A DNA stretch of 32,836 nt from Streptosporangiaceae bacterium (GCA_030039155.1 JASHQL010000269.1:1-32836), one strand, 5' to 3'. Positions 17,724 to 26,390 are shown, counted from the stretch's first letter. Program-made: numbers and translations. The notes: generated by a model not told the origin, from the letters alone.

Positions 17724-17738
17724 CGTCACTGCGTGACG
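17724..17738. promoter_or_regulatory. inverted repeat upstream of XRE regulator (candidate operator)
   Basis: CGTCAC-tgc-GTGACG. A second inverted repeat, CTTCGCC-ac-GGCGAAG, lies at 17780-17795 in the same AT-richer intergenic region. Confidence 0.35.
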
Positions 17739-17874
17739 CAAGTGCGTGGAACGCAATCCTGCGGGCATTCTCGCATCTCCTTCGCCACGGCGAAGACGCT
17801 TTCCGACTCTAGATTCCTTTCTGTGTCATTCCTAGCGTGCTGGCTCAGCTTCCGGCCCCGCTGCGTACCTGGCC

Positions 17875-18309
17875 CTACCCGCTGACCTGCAGCGTGATGT
17901 CAGTCCCTGCGAGTGCCTTGCTCACCGGGCAGGCCGCCTTTGCCTGCTCGGCGATGCCGGCGAAGTCCTGCGCGGAGACGCCTGCCGCCGAGCCGCTGAC
18001 CGTGAGCCTGATCCCGCTGATCCGGAATCCGCCAGCAGGGTCAGGCCCGAGCGTGACGTCTGCCTGCACGTCGATGGCCTGGTCACTGCCGCCGGCCGCG
18101 CCGAGCAGCGCGGAGAACTGCATGGCAAAGCAGGCGGAGTGCGCGGCCGCGATCAGTTCCTCGGGGCTCGTGGTGCCGTCGGCGTCGTCGGCTGCCCGCT
18201 TGGGGAAGCTGACCTCGTAGGAGGCGATCCCCGAGCTGACAAGCTGCACGGTGCCAGATCCTTCTTGCAGGCTGCCGGTCCAGTTGGTGCGGGCGGTACG
18301 TGTCGGCAT
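17875..18309 (-). CDS. OsmC family peroxiredoxin-like protein
   Basis: MPTRTARTNWTGSLQEGSGTVQL...TSPEELIAAAHSACFAMQFSALL...AEQAKAACPVSKAL (both conserved Cys). Confidence 0.93.
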   Translation of the reverse strand: MPTRTARTNWTGSLQEGSGTVQLVSSGIASYEVSFPKRAADDADGTTSPEELIAAAHSACFAMQFSALLGAAGGSDQAIDVQADVTLGPDPAGGFRISGIRLTVSGSAAGVSAQDFAGIAEQAKAACPVSKALAGTDITLQVSG

Positions 18310-18430
18310 GGCTCTCCTTGGCTGGCGATTCTTCGCGTCGGGACAATGGCGGGTCGCAGCGATGGCTGCCCGATATCCAGCTTGCCACCGTGCCGACATG
18401 GGGAATGGCGGGTTTGGCCGGAGAACGGAA

Positions 18431-18481
18431 TGGCCGGCCAGGCAGCCGCCGGGCCCGGCCAGCGCCCCGCCTGGCCGGCCA
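18431..18481. promoter_or_regulatory. perfect 13-bp inverted repeat with 25-nt loop in divergent intergenic region
   Basis: TGGCCGGCCAGGC ... GCCTGGCCGGCCA between osmC start (18309, -) and membrane protein start (18572, +). Confidence 0.5.
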
Positions 18482-18571
18482 AGCCCCGCACTGGGCGCTG
18501 CCAGGCCCTCGCCCTAGGCTAAGGAACCTCGCGAGCCCGCAGATCCGCCACGTCAGCCTGCTGGGAGAGCC

Positions 18572-19693
18572 ATGGTCGTTCCCCTGGTCGCCCGCTGCTT
18601 CGCGGCGGCCTTCGGCGGGCTGCTCGTGCTGACCTCGGTGGCCAGCGTGGTCGGCACGCTGATCGTGCCGAGGCCGGTGTCAACCTGGCTGACCAAGCGG
18701 GTCGACCAGCTGGTGAACCTGGTGTTCAGGGGGCTGTCCAGGCCGTTCGCCGACTACTACAAGCGGGACAGGGTGCTCGCGGCGCAGGCCGCGACGCTGT
18801 TGATCTGCCAGATCGCCGCCTGGCTCGGCATGTTCTTCATCGGCTTCGCGCTGCTGTTCTGGCCGCTGATCAACGGCGGCATCACGCAGGCCTTCAGCAC
18901 CGCCGGACCCGCGCTCTGGGAGATCGGCGCCGACCACGCCCGCGGCGCAGCCCAGGTCACCATCCAGGACATCGCCTCGATCGTCGGCCTGATCACGATC
19001 ACCTTGCAGATCGCCTACCTGCCGACGCTGTATGCCGCGTTCAACCGCAGGGAGACCGAGGTCGCGCTGCTCACCAGCCGCGCCGGGGTGCCGTCCTGGG
19101 GTCCTGAGCTGCTGGCCCGCACGCACTACGGGCTCGGCTCCGGGCTCTCCACGATCGACTCGCTGCCGGAGTTCTACGACAACTGGGACCGCTGGGCGGC
19201 CGACATGGCGGAGAGCCACACCACCTACCTGCCGCTGGTCAGGTTCCGCTCGCCGCGGCCGCGGTCGTCCTGGATCATCGCGCTGCTCGCGGTGCTCGAC
19301 TCGGCCGCGCTGATCCTCGCGCTCTCGCCGGAGGCGGCACCGGAAGTGGAGGCGCGGCTGTTCCTGCGCAGCGGCTTCATCTGCGTCAACGACATCGCCA
19401 GGGCGATGGGCTTCGCGGTTCCCGAGGAGCCAGATCCCACCGCAGGCATCCAGCTGAGCTACGAGGAGTTCCTGGACGCGGTCGAGCGGCTGCGCGAGGT
19501 GGACTTCCCGATCGAGCGGAAGCCGGAGGAAGCCTGGCCTGAGTTCGTCGGCTGGCGGGTCAACTACGAGCCCGGCGCCTACGCGCTCGCCGCAGAACTG
19601 GACGCGGTGCGCGCCCCGTGGTCCGGCCCGCGCAAGATCCCGGGGCCGGTCATCCAGCCGTTCCGGCCCGGCCGCGGCCGCCAGCCGAAGTAG
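18572..19693 (+). CDS. uncharacterised membrane protein with ion-channel-like topology
   Basis: Hydrophobic segments near residues 5-30, 65-95 and 130-160, with a re-entrant-like segment INGGITQAFSTAGPALWEIG, then a soluble C-terminal region. Confidence 0.7.
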   Translation: MVVPLVARCFAAAFGGLLVLTSVASVVGTLIVPRPVSTWLTKRVDQLVNLVFRGLSRPFADYYKRDRVLAAQAATLLICQIAAWLGMFFIGFALLFWPLINGGITQAFSTAGPALWEIGADHARGAAQVTIQDIASIVGLITITLQIAYLPTLYAAFNRRETEVALLTSRAGVPSWGPELLARTHYGLGSGLSTIDSLPEFYDNWDRWAADMAESHTTYLPLVRFRSPRPRSSWIIALLAVLDSAALILALSPEAAPEVEARLFLRSGFICVNDIARAMGFAVPEEPDPTAGIQLSYEEFLDAVERLREVDFPIERKPEEAWPEFVGWRVNYEPGAYALAAELDAVRAPWSGPRKIPGPVIQPFRPGRGRQPK

Positions 19694-19718
19694 CTGGCGG
19701 CCACCGGCCGGCCCGGCG

Positions 19719-20981
19719 CTAGCGGCGGGCGTCCCGCAGGTACCGGCGCCAGCCCTGGGTGCCGATCCACGGCAGCCGGTAGGCGCGGTAGGTGTTCACC
19801 CCGGCCGGGAACTCAGCGTTGAACAGCAGCTGCCCGGAGGGGCTGAACTCGGAGAAGTACGGCAGCGCGCCCCAGCCGACGAACAGGTCGCCGTCTGCGG
19901 TGGTCTGCGCGTTGCCCTGCGACGCGGCGGACAGGCCTTCTGGCTGGTCGTCCGAGGCGACCAGCGTCGCGACCTTGGTCCGCCAGTCGAGCCGCACGGT
20001 CACCGCCCGGCTGTAGGGCAGCAGCGGGGTGCCCTCCGAGTCGTTGTCGAAGAACGTGTAGGTGTCCCGGCCGACCTGCTCCGGGTCGTGCTGCCAGGCG
20101 AAGATCTCCCCGGCGCTGTCCAGCGTCTGGCCAGGCGCGGCCTGCTCGGTGAACGTGCTGTCCTTGCCGCCGAGCTGCCAGTTGATCTGCCCGGTCCGCA
20201 GGCTCACGTCGAAGGTGGTCCAGGTGGCGCGGGAGTCGATCAGCAGGGTGCCGTTGCTCGCCAGGTGCACGGCGTTGATGTGGAACCAGTCCCATGCCGT
20301 GCTGGCCGAGGCGGGCAGCGGCTGCTCGCTCTCGCTGTACGGCACGTGATCGGCGCTGTCCCACTGGAACAGCACCTGGCCGGTCTTGATGTCGATCTCC
20401 TGCACGATGCCGTCGAGCACGGTCTGGTCGGCCGGCCCGCCGATCGAGGTGAGGTTCGCCGTCGTCTCGGTATAGGACAGGATCAGCGCGGTGTTCCACG
20501 GCGTGATCAGGAACTCGTGCCCGTCGGCGCTGTAGCCGTTCCCGGCGTTCACCGTGGCGATCTGCTGGTAGTGGTCGTTGTAGATGTAGTCGGTGCCGGA
20601 CGACAGGCCGCCGAAGCCGGTGCCCTGCCACCAGGTCAGCACCGGCTGGCCGTCGTAGATCTGAGTGCGGAAGTCCGTCGCCTCCTGCCCGGCTGGCACG
20701 GCGTGGAACCAGACCACCTGACCCTGGCTGTTCAGGATCTCCGGGCCGTTCGCGTAGCTCGACGTGTCGCCGAACGGCGAGATGAAGATGTCGCCGCCGC
20801 GCTGGCCCGCGGTGTTGGTCAGGATCGTGACCGGCGGCGGGGCCGTCGGGCTGGTGCTGGTCGCCGCGGCGGCGCCGCCAGCCGAGGCCAGCGTGGCAGG
20901 CACCACGGCAGCGAGCAAGGCCGCCGCCGGCCACCGCCGGAGCCGGCCGGGCCTGGCGGACGAACTGAGCACTGAGTGCAT
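19719..20981 (-). CDS. secreted arylsulfotransferase (ASST)-like beta-propeller protein
   Basis: Signal peptide MHSVLSSSARPGRLRRWPAAALLAAVVPATLASAGGAAAA; GPEILNSQGQVVWFHAV, ADGHEFLITPWNTALI, DGIVQEIDIKTGQVLFQWDSADHV, DWFHINAV, QHDPEQVGRDTYTFFDND. Confidence 0.85.
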   Translation of the reverse strand: MHSVLSSSARPGRLRRWPAAALLAAVVPATLASAGGAAAATSTSPTAPPPVTILTNTAGQRGGDIFISPFGDTSSYANGPEILNSQGQVVWFHAVPAGQEATDFRTQIYDGQPVLTWWQGTGFGGLSSGTDYIYNDHYQQIATVNAGNGYSADGHEFLITPWNTALILSYTETTANLTSIGGPADQTVLDGIVQEIDIKTGQVLFQWDSADHVPYSESEQPLPASASTAWDWFHINAVHLASNGTLLIDSRATWTTFDVSLRTGQINWQLGGKDSTFTEQAAPGQTLDSAGEIFAWQHDPEQVGRDTYTFFDNDSEGTPLLPYSRAVTVRLDWRTKVATLVASDDQPEGLSAASQGNAQTTADGDLFVGWGALPYFSEFSPSGQLLFNAEFPAGVNTYRAYRLPWIGTQGWRRYLRDARR

Positions 20982-21123
20982 GGCAAAGCCCTTCACTGAG
21001 GGGAACGAGAACCACGGGGCCGATGCGCTTCGGCAACCCGGACCGGCACCCGGCACTGCACTCCGATGGCAGCGGCGGGGCCGGCAGCGCACCGTTGCGC
21101 GGCGGTGGCTGCCAAGCCAGCCT

Positions 21124-21151
21124 AACCTATTTCAGACTTAAACGATAGGTT
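21124..21151. promoter_or_regulatory. 7-bp inverted repeat in AT-rich island upstream of ASST-like gene
   Basis: AACCTAT-ttcagacttaaacg-ATAGGTT. Locally AT-rich in an otherwise very GC-rich window. Confidence 0.45.
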
Positions 21152-21196
21152 GACTATGGAATAGCAGAGTGGTGGTGAGCCGGTGCACCGGCAACC

Positions 21197-22438
21197 TCAT
21201 GGCCCGGCGACCGCCATCCGCAGCAGCCGCGGCGCCGAGCCCGCCGGTGGCGGTAGCTCGAGCGGCTGGCTGCCTGGCTGGATCGAGCCGAGGATCGCTC
21301 GGTGCCTGGCCCCGGTCGCCGCCGGCACCGATCCGGGCAGGCCGTGCCAGCTCAGGAACCCGAGCACGGCAAACGCCAGCGCTTCCTTCGCCTGCGCCGG
21401 CACGCCGAGGTCGTCGGTGCTCAGCACCGGCACCCCTGGCACCGCCGCGCGCAGCCAGCGCACCGTCGTCGGGTTCCTGCTGCCGCCGCCGGACAGCACA
21501 AGCTCGCGCAGCCCGTGCTCGGCGGTGGCCCTGGCCAGCAGGTCGACCAGCAGCCTGGTGACCGTGGCCGCCACGTCGGCCGGTGTCGGCGCTGGCCGGA
21601 TCCCGGCGACCGCCGCCCGCAGGTAGCCGGCGTTGAACAGCTCCCTGCCGGTGCTGCGCGGCGGCCGCAGCCGGTAGTAAGGCTCGGCCAGCAGCGCGGC
21701 AAGCAACGGCTCGCTCACCTGGCCGGACGCCGCAATGGCGCCGCCTTCGTCGCAGGCCATCGCGCCGCCAGCTGCCAGCATCGCCGCCGGGTCCATCAGC
21801 GCGCCGGCCGGGCCCAGGTCGTAGGCGGTCTGCACCTGCCCGTCGCTGACCACCGTGAGATTCGCGATGCCGCCGAGGTTGACCGCGGCCACCGGGCCTG
21901 GCCTGGCCGCCAGCAGCAGCTTGTCGAACATCGAGACCAGCGGCGCGCCCTGGCCGCCGGCCGCAAGGTCGCGGCTGCGCAGGTCGGAGATCACCGGCAC
22001 GCCAAGCCGCTCTGCCACCTCGCTGGCGTTGCCGAGCTGCAGCGTGCCGAGCGCCCGGCCCGCCTGGTCCACCCAGTGGAAGAAGGTCTGGCCGTGCAGC
22101 ACCGCGAGCTCGGCTCGGCCAGCCGCGAGCTCCCGGTTCGCCGCCACGAACGCGTCGGCGTAGCCGCGGCCGAGTTCCGCGTGCAGCCTGCAGAGCTGGC
22201 CGGCTCCCGGCCGTCCAGGCGGCAGCGCCGCCAAGATCCTCTTTCGCAGCGCCGGATCAAATGGCAGGCTGAGCAGGCCGCGGTAGCCGCAGGTCAGCTG
22301 ATCGCCGTCCAGCTCCAGGTCGGCGCAGGCGACGTCGATGCCGTCGACCGAGGTCCCGGACATGCAGCCGAGTACCCTGGCCCGGCGCGGTTGTGAATAT
22401 GCGACAATTCTGGGACTCGCCACGAAAAACAGTAACAT
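21197..22438 (-). CDS. anmK: anhydro-N-acetylmuramic acid kinase
   Basis: VLGCMSGTSVDGIDVACADLE, LHGQTFFHW, LGNASEVAERLGVPVISDLRSRDLAAGGQGAPLVSMFD, AAVNLGGIANLTV, DLGPAGALMD, ELVLSGGGSRNP. Start uncertain (ATG 22438 or a downstream GTG); the 22741 ORF start is not preferred. Confidence 0.95.
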   Translation of the reverse strand: MLLFFVASPRIVAYSQPRRARVLGCMSGTSVDGIDVACADLELDGDQLTCGYRGLLSLPFDPALRKRILAALPPGRPGAGQLCRLHAELGRGYADAFVAANRELAAGRAELAVLHGQTFFHWVDQAGRALGTLQLGNASEVAERLGVPVISDLRSRDLAAGGQGAPLVSMFDKLLLAARPGPVAAVNLGGIANLTVVSDGQVQTAYDLGPAGALMDPAAMLAAGGAMACDEGGAIAASGQVSEPLLAALLAEPYYRLRPPRSTGRELFNAGYLRAAVAGIRPAPTPADVAATVTRLLVDLLARATAEHGLRELVLSGGGSRNPTTVRWLRAAVPGVPVLSTDDLGVPAQAKEALAFAVLGFLSWHGLPGSVPAATGARHRAILGSIQPGSQPLELPPPAGSAPRLLRMAVAGP

Positions 22439-22475
22439 GGCCAGGTCCACCGGGGCCGGCCTGAGGAGGGCCGCG

Positions 22476-23489
22476 GTGCCTGCAAAGCCGCAGTCACAGC
22501 AGCATACGCCGGTCATCGGCTGGCCGGCGCCCGCCAGCACGGTGCCTCCCAGCACCGGGCCTGCCAGCACCGGGCCTGCCAGCACGGCGCCTGCCAGTAC
22601 CGAGCTGCGGAACGACCGCACCACCGAGATCGACACGGTCGGCACGCTCCAGTTGCTGCGGCTGCTCAACGCGGAAGACGCCACGGTGGCGGCCGCCGTG
22701 GCCGACATCCTGCCGGTGCTGGCCGAGGTGGTTGACCGCACCGCGGCGCTGCTGCGGGCCGGCGGGCGGGTGCATTACTTCGGTGCCGGGTCGTCCGGCC
22801 GGATCGGCGTGCTCGACGCGGCCGAGGTGGTGCCGACCTTCGGCGTGCAGCCCGGCCTGTTCGTGGCGCATCAGGCCGGCGGCGACGCCGCGGTCAGTCA
22901 GCCGGTGGAAGGCGCAGAGGACCGGGCGGAGCTCGGCCGCCTGGCGGCAGCCGGGCTGACAGCGGCCGACTTGGCGGTCGGGCTGTCGGCAAGCGGGCGC
23001 ACGCCGTACGTGGCCGGCGCGCTCGGCGGTGCCCGTTCGGCTGCCGCGCTGACGGTCCTGATCAGCAGCAACCCGGCGGCGCCGCTGGCGGCGCTGGCCG
23101 ACTACTGCCTGATCGCCGACACCGGCAGGGAAGCGATCGCCGGGTCGACCAGGCTGAAGGCGGCTACCGCGCAGAAGCTGATCCTGAACTCGCTGTCCAC
23201 CGCGGTCATGATCAGGCTTGGCCGTACCTACTCCAACCTGATGGTGTCGCTGTCCGGCAGCAACGCCAAGCTGCGGGCACGGCAGCTGACCATCTTGACG
23301 GAGGCCTCTGGCGCCGCACCGGAAGCCTGCCTGGCAGCGCTGGCCGGCTGCGACGGCGACCTGCGGCTCGCGGTGCTGTGCCTGCTGTCCGGGCTTGACC
23401 CATGCCAGGGCCGCGCCGCGCTTGCCGCTGCCGACGGCAACGTCCGTGCCGCGCTGGCCGCCGCCGGCAAAGGAGCAGCAGGTGGCTGA
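22476..23489 (+). CDS. murQ: N-acetylmuramic acid 6-phosphate etherase
   Basis: STELRNDRTTEIDTVGTLQLLRLLNAED, HYFGAGSSGRIGVLDAAEVVPTFG, VEGAEDRAELG, STRLKAATAQKLILNSLSTAVMIRLG. GTG start at 22476, six bases after a perfect AGGAGG (22464-22469). Confidence 0.94.
   Translation: MPAKPQSQQHTPVIGWPAPASTVPPSTGPASTGPASTAPASTELRNDRTTEIDTVGTLQLLRLLNAEDATVAAAVADILPVLAEVVDRTAALLRAGGRVHYFGAGSSGRIGVLDAAEVVPTFGVQPGLFVAHQAGGDAAVSQPVEGAEDRAELGRLAAAGLTAADLAVGLSASGRTPYVAGALGGARSAAALTVLISSNPAAPLAALADYCLIADTGREAIAGSTRLKAATAQKLILNSLSTAVMIRLGRTYSNLMVSLSGSNAKLRARQLTILTEASGAAPEACLAALAGCDGDLRLAVLCLLSGLDPCQGRAALAAADGNVRAALAAAGKGAAGG
22533..22607. repeat. 15-bp tandem repeat, 5 copies, in the murQ N-terminal extension
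   Basis: gccagcacggtgcct / cccagcaccgggcct / gccagcaccgggcct / gccagcacggcgcct / gccagtaccgagctg = ASTVP-PSTGP-ASTGP-ASTAP-ASTEL. Confidence 0.88.
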
Positions 23490-24390
23490 CGAAGTCGCAA
23501 CACCGGGGCCAGACGTGCTGGTCAGCATCCGTGCGCTGCTGCCGAACCTGGCGCCGGTCGAGCGGCGAGTCGCCCATCAGGTGCTTGCCGACCCGTACGG
23601 CACCGCGATGCAGTCCATCTCCGAGCTGGCCGCGTCCTGCGACACCTCGGCAACCACGGTGGTCAGGTTCTGCCGCTCGGTCGGCCTGCGCGGGTACCCG
23701 GAGCTGCGGATCGCCCTCGCCGCCGCGGCCGCGCACGCAGGCGCCGCGGCCGGAGCCGAGCCGTGGCACGACATCGTGCCTGGCGACGATCCGGCCGCGA
23801 TCACCGCGAAGATCGCCCGCGCCGACGCGCGCGCGGTCACCGATACCGCACGGCACCTGGATATCGGCACGCTGGTCAGCGTGGTCGCCGTGCTGGCCGA
23901 CGCCCGCCGTATCGACATCTACGGCGTCGGGGCGTCCGGTTATGTGGCACTCGACCTGCAGCAGAAGCTGCAGCGGATCGGCAAGCCGGCCTTCGCCTGG
24001 CCTGATCCGCACATGGCGATGACCTCGGCCGCGCTGCTCGGGCCGGCTGACGTGGCGGTCGCGCTCTCGCATACCGGCACCACCGCCGACACCATCGACG
24101 CGATGCGCGAAGCCGGCAGCCACGGCGCGCGCACCGTCGCGATCACCAACTTCCCGCGGTCAGCCATCGCGGCCGCCGCCGACTACGTGCTGCTCACCGC
24201 CGCCCGCGAGACTGCCTTCAGGTCAGGCGCGATGACCAGCAGGATCGCGCAGCTGACCGTGGTCGACTGCCTGTTCGTGGTGCTCGCGCAGCATGACCTG
24301 CCGGCCAGCACGCAGGCGCTGGAGCGCACGTTCGAGGCGGCGCAGGCCAAGCGCACCAGGCGCGGCCGGCGGTTCAGTTCCGGCGGCTGA
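23482..24390 (+). CDS. murR: MurR/RpiR family transcriptional regulator (HTH + SIS)
   Basis: VERRVAHQVLADPYGTAMQSISELAASCDTSATTVVRFCRSVGLRGYPELRIAL and SIS domain IDIYGVGASGYVALDLQQKLQRIG...ALSHTGTTADTIDAMREA. GTG 23482 overlaps the murQ end; AGGAG upstream. Confidence 0.92.
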   Translation: MADEVATPGPDVLVSIRALLPNLAPVERRVAHQVLADPYGTAMQSISELAASCDTSATTVVRFCRSVGLRGYPELRIALAAAAAHAGAAAGAEPWHDIVPGDDPAAITAKIARADARAVTDTARHLDIGTLVSVVAVLADARRIDIYGVGASGYVALDLQQKLQRIGKPAFAWPDPHMAMTSAALLGPADVAVALSHTGTTADTIDAMREAGSHGARTVAITNFPRSAIAAAADYVLLTAARETAFRSGAMTSRIAQLTVVDCLFVVLAQHDLPASTQALERTFEAAQAKRTRRGRRFSSGG

Positions 24391-24392
24391 GC

Positions 24393-25580
24393 GTGCTCAA
24401 TGACGCCTGGGCGCCGCGGCTGACCGCACGCTATCTGACCGGCACCGCCAGGCCGGCCGAGGGCTATCTGGCGTTGACCAGGCTGCTGCACCGCGCCCTG
24501 CAGGCAGCCGCGCCGCCGGCCGTCGCGGTCGAGGTGAGCACGGCGAGCGGGCCGGTGTACGCGGCCGCGGGCGGCTGGGCCTGCCTATCCGGCCAGCCAG
24601 CTGGCCCGATCGCGGCGACCGCGCAGACCAGGTTCGACCTTGCCTCGCTCACCAAGCTGATCGTCACGGTGCCGCTGGTGCTGCTGCTAGACCAGCGGGG
24701 CGGCTGGCGCCTGGACGACCCGGTCGCCCGCTGGCTGCCCGGCGCGCCGCGATCCGCGGTCACGATCAGGCACTGCCTCACGCACACCGCCGGCCTGGCC
24801 GCGCACCGGCCGTACTTTGCCAGCTTCAGCGAACCCGCGCAGATCAAGCGCGCGGTGATCGGCGAACTGGCCGGCGCCGTGCCCGGCACTGTGTGCTACA
24901 GCGACCTGGGCTACCTGCTGCTCGGCTGGGCGGTCGAGGAGTGCGCAGGCCAGCCGCTCGATGTGCTGGCCAGCCGCGAGCTGACCGGCCCGCTCGGCAT
25001 GACCAGCACCGGCTACCGGCCGGCCACGGGGGGATTGCGGGGGCCGTCCCGCCGAGCGGGCACGGCCGTGGGCTCCGCGGGCTTGCCCGCCGGAGCCAGC
25101 CCCGCCGAACTGACGAGCATCGCCGCCACCGAGGCCGATGGTGACCAGCGGCTGACCGCGGGCCTGGTGTGGGGCCAGGTCCACGACGGCAACGCGTTCG
25201 CGCTTGGCGGCGTCTGCGGTCACGCGGGGCTGTTCGGCACCGCGGCCGACGTTGCCAGGTTCGCGGCTGCGCTGCTCTGCCCGGCACGCCATCCGGTGCT
25301 CGGCGAGCCGGCCATCACGCTGATGATGAGCAGGCAGACAACGGCGGCGGCCGACGACGTGCGGGCGATCGGCTGGCGGCTGCGGCCGGCCGGCTGGGGG
25401 GACTGGCCGCCGGGCACGCTGTGGCATACCGGCTTCACCGGCACGTCGATGCTGATCGCCCCCGCGCTCGATGTGGCGGTGGTGCTGCTCGGCAACGGGG
25501 TGCACCCGGCCAGGCAGCCTGCCGCCATCGCGCGGCTCAGGGCCGGCCTGCATCAGGCAGTGCGCGCGGCGCTTGACTGA
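24393..25580 (+). CDS. beta-lactamase-fold serine hydrolase, candidate AmiE/YbbE-like
   Basis: FDLASLTKLI (SxxK), VCYSDLGYLLLGWAV (YSD variant of YxN), WHTGFTGTS (HTG). Three bases separate the murR TGA from the GTG start. Confidence 0.9.
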   Translation: MLNDAWAPRLTARYLTGTARPAEGYLALTRLLHRALQAAAPPAVAVEVSTASGPVYAAAGGWACLSGQPAGPIAATAQTRFDLASLTKLIVTVPLVLLLDQRGGWRLDDPVARWLPGAPRSAVTIRHCLTHTAGLAAHRPYFASFSEPAQIKRAVIGELAGAVPGTVCYSDLGYLLLGWAVEECAGQPLDVLASRELTGPLGMTSTGYRPATGGLRGPSRRAGTAVGSAGLPAGASPAELTSIAATEADGDQRLTAGLVWGQVHDGNAFALGGVCGHAGLFGTAADVARFAAALLCPARHPVLGEPAITLMMSRQTTAAADDVRAIGWRLRPAGWGDWPPGTLWHTGFTGTSMLIAPALDVAVVLLGNGVHPARQPAAIARLRAGLHQAVRAALD

Positions 25581-25598
25581 CGTCGGCGGCCGACCGGC

Positions 25599-26117
25599 TC
25601 AGGCCGCGTCGGTGTCGCCGTCGGCTTGGCGCTGCGGCGCTGCCGCGGCGGCCCCCCTGGACCGGCCCGACTGCTCTGGCAGCGGGACAAGCCCCTCGGG
25701 CGGGGACAGCACCGCCGCCGCGGCACGCTCGGCGACATCGCGCAGCGTGTCGCCGACCAGCCTGGCAGCGTAGGCAAGCAGGCCCTTGCGCTCGGCGTCC
25801 CGCTCTTCGGCGGCCGCCGAGGAGAACTCCTCAGCCAGCCGGGTCACCAGGCTGGCCGGCGTCGGCCACTGCCCGACCGCACGCCTGGCCTCCGGCGTCA
25901 CCTTGTGCACGTACCAGAACGTCGGGTCGCCGCCGGTGGTGGTCTTCCTGAAGTCGACGTAGACCGGGTCAAGCGCCTCGAGCGCCGCCGCGACGTCGCG
26001 CTCGCCGAGGCCAGTCCGCCCGGCGATGTCGCTCACCGTGACCATGAAGCTCGCCTCGAGCAGGCCGACGGTGGCATCGAGCACCGGCAGGTCCCTGGTC
26101 GTCCAGGTGTCGTCCAT
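25599..26117 (-). CDS. winged-helix domain-containing hypothetical protein
   Basis: MDDTWTTRDLPVLDATVGLLEASFMVTVSDIAGRTGLGERDVAAALEALDPVYVDF followed by a helical region. Confidence 0.75.
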   Translation of the reverse strand: MDDTWTTRDLPVLDATVGLLEASFMVTVSDIAGRTGLGERDVAAALEALDPVYVDFRKTTTGGDPTFWYVHKVTPEARRAVGQWPTPASLVTRLAEEFSSAAAEERDAERKGLLAYAARLVGDTLRDVAERAAAAVLSPPEGLVPLPEQSGRSRGAAAAAPQRQADGDTDAA

Positions 26118-26390
26118 GCTGCACGCTGCCAATCCGGAACGGTTTCCTGACCGCCACGAGACTAGCGACAATGCTGGCCAAGCGATGCTATTGCGGTGTG
26201 AGTAAGGCCACTAGCACGAAGTTGTGGCACGCCAGGCTATTCCGGGGCCGGCCGGTGGGCTCTGCGGCAGACCCGAGTGAAAGCACGGAGCCTGCGCCGC
26301 TAAGCTGTGCGCGCCCGCTCGGCTGAGCGGCCACGGCACCACCCTGGGGGACTGCCCCCGATCCCCGCCCACCACTGAGAGGTATCACCC

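Noticed and set aside
22338-22475. Long N-terminal extension of MurQ from ORF start 22338
   Set aside because: An optimal AGGAGG-6 nt-GTG start exists at 22476; upstream residues overlap anmK coding sequence on the other strand.
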